From contig DATKDU010000462.1 of the NCBI GenBank assembly GCA_035512595.1, positions 1-7,985 on the forward strand: DNA of 7,985 nt, read 5' to 3'. Shown here in pieces: positions 1 through 4,808 of this stretch (positions within the stretch are counted from its first letter, which is position 1; each line of letters opens with the position of its first letter). Both the position numbers and the translations under genes were made by a program. Below the pieces are notes generated by a model, which was not told the origin of the DNA, did not search any database, and worked only from the letters and a program-made list of their open reading frames with translations. This stretch comes from DATKDU01 sp035512595 (GTDB taxonomy: Bacteria; Planctomycetota; Planctomycetia; Pirellulales; Pirellulaceae).

Positions 1-570
1 ATGGGCGTCACTTACTTCAAACGCTGGCGAATGGAGTTCGACCTGTCCGGGCCGATCCCGGATTTGGGGAAAATTCCGGCGGACTATACGCTCGTCCCCT
101 GGCAGCCCACGCTGCTCGACGCCCATGCGGACGTGAAGTACCGCAGCTTTGTCTCCGAGATCGACGCCAACGTCTTTCCCAACCTGGCCAATCGCGACGG
201 CTGTCAGCGGTTGATGGCGGAGATCGCCCAGCGGAAATCGTTCGTCCCCGAGGCCACCTGGCTGGCCCAGTATTGGCCGGCTACAGGCAAGAAGCCCGAG
301 ATCGTCGGCACCATTCAGGGGGTCGTGGACGATGATGAGCTGGGGGCGATACAAAACGTCGGCGTAACTGCCGCTCATCGGGGCCGCCGCATTGGCTCGC
401 TCCTGTTGTCGGCCTGCCTGAGCGGATTCAAAACGGCAGGCGTGTCCCGCGTTTATCTGGAAGTAACCGCGCAGAACGCGGGCGCAGTGCGGCTCTACGA
501 ACGGCTCGGCTTTCGGCATACCAGGACCGTCTACAAGGCGGTGCAGGTCGCCGAGCCGGAATACGCGTGA
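1..570 (+). CDS. GNAT-family N-acetyltransferase
   Basis: 189 residues. The C-terminal half is a GNAT fold, which transfers an acetyl group from acetyl-CoA to an amine. Motif A lies around residues 119-132 (NVGVTAAHRGRRIG), where RGRRIG is the Q/RxxGxG/A pyrophosphate-binding loop. It is followed by a helix and then a motif B-like strand-helix at 151-171 (VYLEVTAQNAGAVRLYERLGF), the usual GNAT ending. Residues 1-110 are a less conserved N-terminal extension, with strands expected around 25-50 and 84-108. There is no signal peptide or membrane helix, so it should be cytosolic. The ATG is the first base of the window, so an upstream start cannot be excluded. However, the opening MGVTYFKRWRMEFDL looks like a natural N-terminus, with the next Met at residue 11. 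The substrate (small molecule, antibiotic or protein N-terminus) cannot be deduced. The downstream M16 operon is separated by 135 nt of repeat DNA, so co-transcription is doubtful. Confidence 0.85.
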   Translation: MGVTYFKRWRMEFDLSGPIPDLGKIPADYTLVPWQPTLLDAHADVKYRSFVSEIDANVFPNLANRDGCQRLMAEIAQRKSFVPEATWLAQYWPATGKKPEIVGTIQGVVDDDELGAIQNVGVTAAHRGRRIGSLLLSACLSGFKTAGVSRVYLEVTAQNAGAVRLYERLGFRHTRTVYKAVQVAEPEYA

Positions 571-575
571 AGTCC

Positions 576-690
576 AGTTCAAAGTTCCAAGTTCAACGTT
601 CAAAGTCTCGGTTCAAGACCTACGGAGCCTGAAATCGGCCGGTTTGGTACAATTCCGCAGCCTTGAACTTTGAACCTGGAACCTTGAACT
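576..690. repeat. Inverted arrays of a GTTCAA-type heptamer (fold-back)
   Basis: The left arm (576-603) is four 7-nt units: AGTTCAA, AGTTCCA, AGTTCAA, CGTTCAA. The right arm (663-690), read on the minus strand from 690, is AGTTCAA, GGTTCCA, GGTTCAA, AGTTCAA. Over 30 nt (576-605 against 661-690) the arms are complementary at 26 positions. At least some of the mismatches would be G-U pairs in RNA. The odd second unit (TTCCA) is shared by both arms. A further GTTCAA copy lies at 611-616, out of phase by one base. The loop is about 55 nt. The array fills most of the gap between the acetyltransferase stop and the first M16 gene. Its function is unknown. It could be a transcript hairpin, a terminator-like attenuator or a dispersed repeat. 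Confidence 0.8.
645..653 (+). promoter_or_regulatory. Candidate extended -10 promoter for the M16 operon
   Basis: TGG followed by TACAAT (648-653) matches the extended -10 pattern TGnTATAAT with one mismatch in the hexamer. No convincing -35 hexamer lies 16-18 nt upstream, as expected for extended -10 promoters. A start near 660 would put the right arm of the heptamer fold-back in the 5' leader of the M16 operon. It rests on one motif only and is therefore tentative. Confidence 0.35.
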
Positions 691-705
691 CGGCGACGCC
701 CGATC

Positions 706-1956
706 GTGACCAACCAAAAAATCTCCATCTACCAGTTGGATAACGGCCTGACCCTCATTGCCGAGGAGATGGACTGGCTGGAGTCGGCGGCTTTTGCCTT
801 GCTCATTCCGGCTGGGGCCTCGCTGGAAGCCGGCGGCCAGGGGGGGCTAGGGCATCTGACCTGCGAGATGATCGAGAGGGGCGCTGGCAATCGCGACAGC
901 CGCCAGATCATCTCCGACCTGGAAAACCTTGGCGCCGACTGCTCGTCGAGCTGTTCCAACACGCATACCAGCTTCGGCGGGGCGATGCCGGCGGAGAGTC
1001 TGCCGGCCGTGCTGTCGATTTACGCTGACATTGTCCAGCGGCCCCATCTGCCGGCCGATCAGCTCGAAGACGCCCGGCTGGGCTGCTTGCAGGATGTATA
1101 CGCCCTGGAAGACGACTTGTCGCAAAAGCTGCTCTTGGAGCTGCGGGAGCGGTTCTATGCCGATCCCCACGGCCGCAGTGCGCTGGGGACGGTCGAAAGC
1201 CTCACCAGCCTGTCGCACGTCGATGTGGGCCGGTTTTTTCGCTCGAACTACCTGCCGCAGCAGGCAATCCTCAGCGTGGCGGGGAAAATCGACTGGCCGC
1301 GCCTCAAGAGCCACGTGGAGCGCGTCTTCGGCGGCTGGCGGCAGGGTGAATTGCCGCAGACCAGGGAAACGCCGCCGCCGCGCGGCTACCAGCACTTGCC
1401 GGTCGATTCCGGCCAGACGCACATCGGCATTGGTTATGAAGGGCTCTCCTACGGCGACAAAGACTATTTTCAGCTTCGCGGAGCGATCGGCGTGCTGGCC
1501 GACGGCATGAGCTCGCGGCTGTTCACCGAGGTCCGCGAGAAGCGCGGGCTGGCGTACACCGTGTTCGCCATGTGCCACACGCTCAAGGACCGCGGCGGGG
1601 TCTTCGCTTATGCCGGCACCACCGCCGAGCGGGCGCAGGAGACGTTGGACGTGCTCTCCGCGGAGCTGCGAAAGCTGGAGGAGGGAATTCAATCCGAAGA
1701 GCTTGCCCGGCTGAAAGGGAAGATCAAGCGGGCGCTGATCCTCCAGCAGGAATCGAGCCCGTCGCGCTCCGGCTCGATGGCCTTCGACTGGTATTTCCTC
1801 GGCCGCGTGCGGCCGATCGCGGAGCTCTCCAAAATCATCGACAATCTGTCAGTCGAAAGCATCAACGGCTGGTTGGAAAGGCATCCGCCGGGGGAGTTAA
1901 CGGTCGTGACGCTGGGGCAGGATCCGCTAAAATCGCCTGTCCAAGGAGGAGTCTAA
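706..1956 (+). CDS. M16B peptidase-like subunit, non-catalytic (MPP-alpha-like)
   Basis: 416 residues, the normal length of a two-domain M16B subunit. The N-terminal domain begins with YQLDNGLTLIAEE (9-21). At the place of the zinc/catalytic motif HXXEH it reads HLTCE (50-54). The first His is kept, the catalytic Glu is Cys53 and the second His ligand is Glu54. The distal Glu ligand region reads LQDV (128-131) instead of LEEI. A zinc-dependent hydrolysis site is therefore not expected. The C-terminal domain is well preserved, including MSSRLFTEVREKRGLAY (268-284) with the Arg277/Tyr284 pair that binds substrate in active M16 enzymes. No signal peptide or membrane helix is visible. The start is a GTG with no clear Shine-Dalgarno; it lies 15 nt after the heptamer repeat. 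The stop is 2 nt before the small membrane-protein gene, and the catalytic M16 partner follows. It is probably the substrate-binding half of a heterodimer. Confidence 0.88.
   Translation: MTNQKISIYQLDNGLTLIAEEMDWLESAAFALLIPAGASLEAGGQGGLGHLTCEMIERGAGNRDSRQIISDLENLGADCSSSCSNTHTSFGGAMPAESLPAVLSIYADIVQRPHLPADQLEDARLGCLQDVYALEDDLSQKLLLELRERFYADPHGRSALGTVESLTSLSHVDVGRFFRSNYLPQQAILSVAGKIDWPRLKSHVERVFGGWRQGELPQTRETPPPRGYQHLPVDSGQTHIGIGYEGLSYGDKDYFQLRGAIGVLADGMSSRLFTEVREKRGLAYTVFAMCHTLKDRGGVFAYAGTTAERAQETLDVLSAELRKLEEGIQSEELARLKGKIKRALILQQESSPSRSGSMAFDWYFLGRVRPIAELSKIIDNLSVESINGWLERHPPGELTVVTLGQDPLKSPVQGGV
1943..1950 (+). promoter_or_regulatory. Strong Shine-Dalgarno inside the end of the first M16 gene
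   Basis: AAGGAGGA lies within the last codons of the first M16 gene, 8 nt before the ATG at 1959. It is the best ribosome-binding site in the window. It fixes the start of the small membrane protein at 1959 rather than at the next in-frame Met. Confidence 0.75.
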
Positions 1957-1958
1957 CC

Positions 1959-2249
1959 ATGAATCCATGGCGGCTTGGGCAGCAGGGGTTTTGCACGCTT
2001 GGATTGAGTTTCCTGCTGGGAATCGCGGCTGCGGTTTATCATTTCGTCCAGGTGTCGCACGTTCAGCGACAGCTTTCCGAAGGGGGCGTTCAAGCTGCGA
2101 TGCGTGCCGCCAGCGCGGCGCAGAGCTCGCTGGTTGGATCGATGCTCAATTGGTCCGCGATCATCGCATTCGTCTTCGCCATTAGCCTTCTGCTGCTGGG
2201 TCTAATCTCTTATTGCGGCCAGCGGGCGAAAGCCGAACCGCCTCGATAA
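1959..2249 (+). CDS. Small two-helix membrane protein between M16 subunits
   Basis: 96 residues; I do not recognise a family. Two hydrophobic segments are clear: about 10-31 (GFCTLGLSFLLGIAAAVYHF and neighbours) and about 65-85 (WSAIIAFVFAISLLLLGLIS). They are separated by a polar, Ala/Gln/Ser-rich linker (32-61) that may be a short helix. Basic residues at the C-terminus (R89, K91, R96) and R5 near the N-terminus suggest both ends face the cytoplasm. The ATG follows the preceding stop by 2 nt and has the strong AAGGAGGA site, so translation is probably coupled to the M16 alpha-like subunit. The stop TAA overlaps the first unit of the AATCCGC repeat. Its position between two M16 subunits suggests it anchors or assists that peptidase at the membrane, but this is inference from context alone. 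Confidence 0.72.
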   Translation: MNPWRLGQQGFCTLGLSFLLGIAAAVYHFVQVSHVQRQLSEGGVQAAMRAASAAQSSLVGSMLNWSAIIAFVFAISLLLLGLISYCGQRAKAEPPR

Positions 2250-2283
2250 ATCCGCAATCCGCAATCCGCATTCCGCAATAAGA
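2208..2283. repeat. 11-bp perfect inverted repeat flanking the stop/start junction
   Basis: TCTTATTGCGG at 2208-2218, inside the end of the membrane-protein gene, is the exact reverse complement of CCGCAATAAGA at 2273-2283. The spacer is 54 nt. The right arm is made partly of the last AATCCGC-type unit and ends 5 nt before the ATG of the second M16 gene. In RNA this could hide the start region of that gene. Confidence 0.55.
2249..2280. repeat. Tandem heptamer AATCCGC array
   Basis: Three exact AATCCGC units (2249-2255, 2256-2262, 2263-2269) are followed by ATTCCGC (2270-2276) and a partial unit AATA. The array starts on the last base of the preceding TAA stop. It runs to within 8 nt of the next gene and makes up nearly the whole intergenic gap. 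It is a different sequence from the GTTCAA array upstream of the first M16 gene but has the same 7-nt period. Confidence 0.85.
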
Positions 2284-2288
2284 TCGCC

Positions 2289-3527
2289 ATGGACTTTCAA
2301 CATCACACTCTCGACAACGGCCTCGAGCTCGTCGCCGAGGTCAATCCGCAGGCTTGTTCGGCGTCGTATGCTTTCCTGGTCCGCGCCGGGGCGCGGGACG
2401 AGACGGCCGAGATTTCCGGCGTCAGCCACTTTCTCGAGCACATGGTGTTCAAGGGGACGCCGCGCCGCAGCACGGCCGACGTCAATCGAGAGCTCGACGA
2501 GATCAGCACCAACGGCAATGCGTTCACCAGCGAGGAGCAGACGGTCTATTACGCCACCGTGCTCCCCGAGGACCAGGGCCAAATCATCGATCTCTTGTCG
2601 GACATGATGCGCCCTGCTCTGCGGCAGGAGGATTTCGACACCGAGAAGCAGGTGATCCTGGAAGAGATCGCCAAATATGACGACCAGCCGCCGTACGGCG
2701 CCCACGACAAGTGCATGGCGGCCCATTTCGGCAGCCACCCCCTCTCCCGCAATGTCCTGGGAACGCAGCACAGCGTCGGCAACCTGTCGCGCGAGCAGAT
2801 GCTTCAGTATTTCCAGGCCCGCTACAGCCCGCGGAACATCGTTCTGGCTGCCGCCGGCAACGTCGATTTCCCGCGGCTGATCGATCAGGCCCAGGAGCAT
2901 TGCGGTGCATGGCAAGCGTTCGATGCGCCGCGGCCGCTGGCTCGCGCCGCGACGCACCGGGGATTCTCCGTCATTCACAAGCCGCTGGCCGTGCAGCAGT
3001 ACGCGGTGCAGATTGCCAGTGCGCCGGCGACGGAGGACGACGACCGCTATGCGGCCCGCGTGCTGACCACCATTCTCGGCGACGACAAGGGGAGCCGGCT
3101 CTTCTGGGAGCTGATCGACACCGGGCTCGCTGAGTACGCCACGATCGGCACGCACGAGTTTCAAGGCACCGGCATTTACATGACCTATCTGGCCTGCACC
3201 CCCGACGAGGCAGCCGCCAACCTCCAGCGGATTGCGAACATCGTGCGCGATGCCGAGGCTTGCGGCGTCACGCAGGAAGAGCTCGATCAGGCCAAAAACA
3301 AGATCTGCGCCCAGATCGTCCTGTCGGCCGAGCGGCCGGCCAACCGGCTCTTCTCCGTCGGCAATTCGTGGGTTCAGCGGCGGCAGTACAAGACGGTCCG
3401 CGAGGCGGTGGAGGCGTATCGCGCCGTGACGCTCGGCGATTTAGCGGCCGTGTTGAAGAAGTATCCGCTCAGCGAGTGTACGACGGTCGCGATCGGGCCG
3501 CTGACGGAGATGGCGGAACCCTCGTAG
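2289..3527 (+). CDS. M16B zinc metallopeptidase, catalytic subunit
   Basis: 412 residues. The N-terminal domain carries the intact inverted zinc motif HFLEH (47-51, in SHFLEHMVFKGTPRR). His47 and His51 are ligands and Glu50 is the general base. The distal ligand is a Glu of LEEI (124-127), most likely Glu126, at the family's usual spacing. The second domain contains GSRLFWELIDTGLAEY (268-283). There the conserved Arg of the family's Arg/Tyr substrate pair is replaced by Ile275 or a neighbour, while the Tyr (283) remains. It is therefore complementary to the upstream subunit, which keeps the Arg but lacks the zinc site. No signal peptide is visible, so a cytosolic peptidase acting on peptides or small unfolded proteins is likely. 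The ATG at 2289 has no recognisable Shine-Dalgarno; the gap to the membrane-protein gene is 39 nt of heptamer repeat. A hairpin follows the stop immediately. Confidence 0.93.
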   Translation: MDFQHHTLDNGLELVAEVNPQACSASYAFLVRAGARDETAEISGVSHFLEHMVFKGTPRRSTADVNRELDEISTNGNAFTSEEQTVYYATVLPEDQGQIIDLLSDMMRPALRQEDFDTEKQVILEEIAKYDDQPPYGAHDKCMAAHFGSHPLSRNVLGTQHSVGNLSREQMLQYFQARYSPRNIVLAAAGNVDFPRLIDQAQEHCGAWQAFDAPRPLARAATHRGFSVIHKPLAVQQYAVQIASAPATEDDDRYAARVLTTILGDDKGSRLFWELIDTGLAEYATIGTHEFQGTGIYMTYLACTPDEAAANLQRIANIVRDAEACGVTQEELDQAKNKICAQIVLSAERPANRLFSVGNSWVQRRQYKTVREAVEAYRAVTLGDLAAVLKKYPLSECTTVAIGPLTEMAEPS

Positions 3528-3547
3528 CGGAACTCGTTAGAGTTCCG
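3528..3547. terminator. Perfect 8-bp hairpin after the M16 operon
   Basis: CGGAACTC (3528-3535), loop GTTA, GAGTTCCG (3540-3547). It begins on the base after the TAG stop of the second M16 gene. There is no long U-tract, so intrinsic termination is plausible rather than certain. Being a palindrome in a convergent gap, it could serve either strand. Confidence 0.55.
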
Positions 3548-3556
3548 GTTCAATGA

Positions 3557-3583
3557 CAGCCCGAAGTTCGGCGTCTTCGGCTG
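3557..3583. terminator. Second hairpin in the convergent gap
   Basis: CAGCCCGAAG (3557-3566) pairs with CTTCGGCTG (3575-3583) over 9 bp with one bulged C and an 8-nt loop. A short T run (3584-3586) follows on the plus strand. It lies right after the stop of the minus-strand secretin-like gene (TAA at 3587-3585), so it could end that transcript and back up the first hairpin for the M16 operon. Confidence 0.45.
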
Positions 3584-3584
3584 T

Positions 3585-4262
3585 TTACCGCCGTTTCGGA
3601 ATTTCAATTTCCGGGTAACGCCTCTCCTGCACCGGCTTGGGGGGCTGCAGTCTTTCGGCTGTGCGGATTTCGGCGGGCGGTTTGAAATCGGCCCGGATCA
3701 GCACGACCGTCGCCGTTTCCTCGATTTTGCCTCGCTCGTTCGTGCGGCGGCTGCGCGTCTCGCTGACGCAGCAGGTCTGTCCGGGAGTAAGGTCCGTGGC
3801 CGAAGCGAGCACGAGTTGGCGGGGCGAATGCTCTTTTGCAGCGTTGGACTGGGACAAGTTCAGTTCGATGCGATATTCGAGCTGAATCTTCTGTTCGTCC
3901 GGTGCCTGCGGCACTACGTCGAGCTTGATCGTCGCCCCCACCTGAAGCGACGCCGGCCGGCCGCTCATCGTCGCCAGCCGGGGGTGCGAGACCATCTTGG
4001 CGAGGTCATCCTTGACGAGCGCGTCGAGGAAGCCGATGAGATTGGGCACCTCGCCCGTCGTCCGATCAACCTCTTCATGGATCCGGTGGATGGCGCCCCA
4101 GTCGAATCCGAGCGCCCGCAGCTTCGACAGCGAAACCTCCGCCACGCAGACCTCGATGTACACCCGCCGTTCTTTCGCAGCCTCGACCGCTGGTGTACTG
4201 CGCGGAAGCAACGCCAGAGCGGCCCAACCAAAGACGACGAGGATCTGGCAGCAGCGATTCAT
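3585..4262 (-). CDS. Exported stand-alone secretin-domain protein
   Basis: 225 residues from the chosen ATG at 4262, which has GGAGG 5 nt upstream; an ATG at 4283 would add seven residues and lacks such a site. Residues 1-28 are a Sec-type signal peptide (hydrophobic core about 7-20), with cleavage probably after AVEA. The mature part resembles the C-terminal domain of type II/III secretion secretins. It has VYIEVCVAEVSLSKLRALGFDWG-like strands (34-56), then LAKMVSHPRLATMSGRPASLQVG (88-109, the secretin core 'SxPxLxTxxGxxA'). This is followed by IQLEYRIELNLSQ (127-138) and a closing LTPGQTCCVSE...ATVVLIRADF (158-193). The N0-N3 domains of a full secretin are absent, and the total is far below the 400-700 residues of pore-forming secretins. 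It ends in a basic tail (IPKRR). The gene stands alone on the minus strand with no other secretion genes nearby. It may be a periplasmic or outer-membrane protein of unknown role. Confidence 0.75.
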   Translation of the reverse strand: MNRCCQILVVFGWAALALLPRSTPAVEAAKERRVYIEVCVAEVSLSKLRALGFDWGAIHRIHEEVDRTTGEVPNLIGFLDALVKDDLAKMVSHPRLATMSGRPASLQVGATIKLDVVPQAPDEQKIQLEYRIELNLSQSNAAKEHSPRQLVLASATDLTPGQTCCVSETRSRRTNERGKIEETATVVLIRADFKPPAEIRTAERLQPPKPVQERRYPEIEIPKRR

Positions 4263-4488
4263 AAACCCCTCCGCGGATGGCAAAGATAAACCAGAGTCGG
4301 CCGTTTACCACAACTCCTCGCCGGGCGGCAAGTCCACTGAAGCGAATCTCTTCGCTAGCAGTTACTACCGGCATAGTCGTCAGCCACCGAGTCGGCCTGG
4401 GGAGGCAACCGTCGCGATTCTCAATCCGCGGCTGCGGCCGGTTCGATACGACCTGGGAAGCCGCCCACCCGTGCAAGGAAGTCTTTCG
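4263..4488. other. Divergent intergenic region
   Basis: This 226-nt gap separates the divergent secretin-like and small secreted protein genes and must hold promoters for both. I find no convincing -35/-10 pair on either strand. It contains a Shine-Dalgarno for the minus gene (GGAGG, plus-strand 4268-4272) and one for the plus gene (AAGGAA, 4475-4480, 8 nt before the ATG). There is also a small hairpin AGCGAA-TCTC-TTCGCT (4341-4356) and a single AATCCGC unit near 4425. No ORF with coding character or RNA gene was seen. Confidence 0.5.
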
Positions 4489-4746
4489 ATGCGAACCGCC
4501 ATCGCCCTGCTATTGATTCTCACCACCGGAGCCACCGCTCAGGCCAGTTGGCTTAACCGTCTGGGCCGTCATCTGGGGCTCGGCTGGAGCGACGGCTATC
4601 ACGCCGTCGATCCCTCCGCACCTCGGCACTTCAGCAATTTCGCCATTCCCCCCGGTGGCCTCGCATCGCCGAAGTTCGTGGCTCCGTCCCCAGCACCGAA
4701 GGCCGCCTCTCCCCCGCTGTTCGAATTGCCGCCCCCGCAGCACTAA
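4489..4746 (+). CDS. Small secreted proline-rich protein
   Basis: 85 residues, no recognised domain. Residues 1-19 form a clear Sec signal peptide (MRTAIALLLILTTGATAQA, with A-x-A before the cleavage site). The mature chain of about 66 residues begins SWLNRLGRHLGLGWSDGYHA, a compact Trp/Gly/His-bearing segment. It then turns into a low-complexity Pro/Ala/Ser tail (53-85, with repeated AP, PP and SP) ending PPPQH. The ATG at 4489 is preceded by AAGGAA with 8-nt spacing, which supports translation. It is divergent from the secretin-like gene and followed 62 nt later by the DUF1549/DUF1553 gene, which has its own promoter candidate. It is probably an envelope or surface-associated peptide; no biochemical function can be assigned. 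Confidence 0.65.
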   Translation: MRTAIALLLILTTGATAQASWLNRLGRHLGLGWSDGYHAVDPSAPRHFSNFAIPPGGLASPKFVAPSPAPKAASPPLFELPPPQH

Positions 4747-4775
4747 ATGCCGCGACTTGCAGCCCCCGCAGGGGT

Positions 4776-4781
4776 TATAAT
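4776..4781 (+). promoter_or_regulatory. Consensus TATAAT -10 box before the DUF1549/DUF1553 gene
   Basis: A perfect TATAAT stands 27 nt before the ATG at 4809, in otherwise GC-rich DNA. The -35 region is poor (TTGCAG at 4757 is only 13 nt away). A short CCCC/GGGG dyad (4763-4774) touches its upstream side. The predicted start near 4788 gives a leader of about 20 nt with a weak GGGAG site (4797-4801). Confidence 0.45.
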
Positions 4782-4808
4782 CGCTGGCATCCTCGCGGGA
4801 GCCGCTGT

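Noticed and set aside
576..690. CRISPR array or insertion-sequence end
   Set aside because: Units are 7 nt with no spacers, the arms are inverted rather than direct, and there is no transposase or cas gene nearby.
847..1692. Long open frame on the minus strand across the first M16 gene
   Set aside because: Its protein is Arg/Ala/Gln/His-rich with no domain pattern, and it mirrors a clear M16 gene; high GC makes such antisense frames common.
2202..3164. Minus-strand open frame of about 320 codons
   Set aside because: Antisense to the catalytic M16 gene. Its C-terminal stretch is just the heptamer repeat translated, and no family features are seen.
4263..4283. Upstream ATG (4283) for the secretin-like protein
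   Set aside because: It would put seven extra residues before the signal peptide and lacks a Shine-Dalgarno, while the ATG at 4262 has GGAGG at good spacing.
4263..4325. Minus-strand promoter TTGTGG-N17-TTTATC for the secretin-like gene
   Set aside because: Spacing is right, but both hexamers match the consensus at only about half their positions, which is not better than chance.
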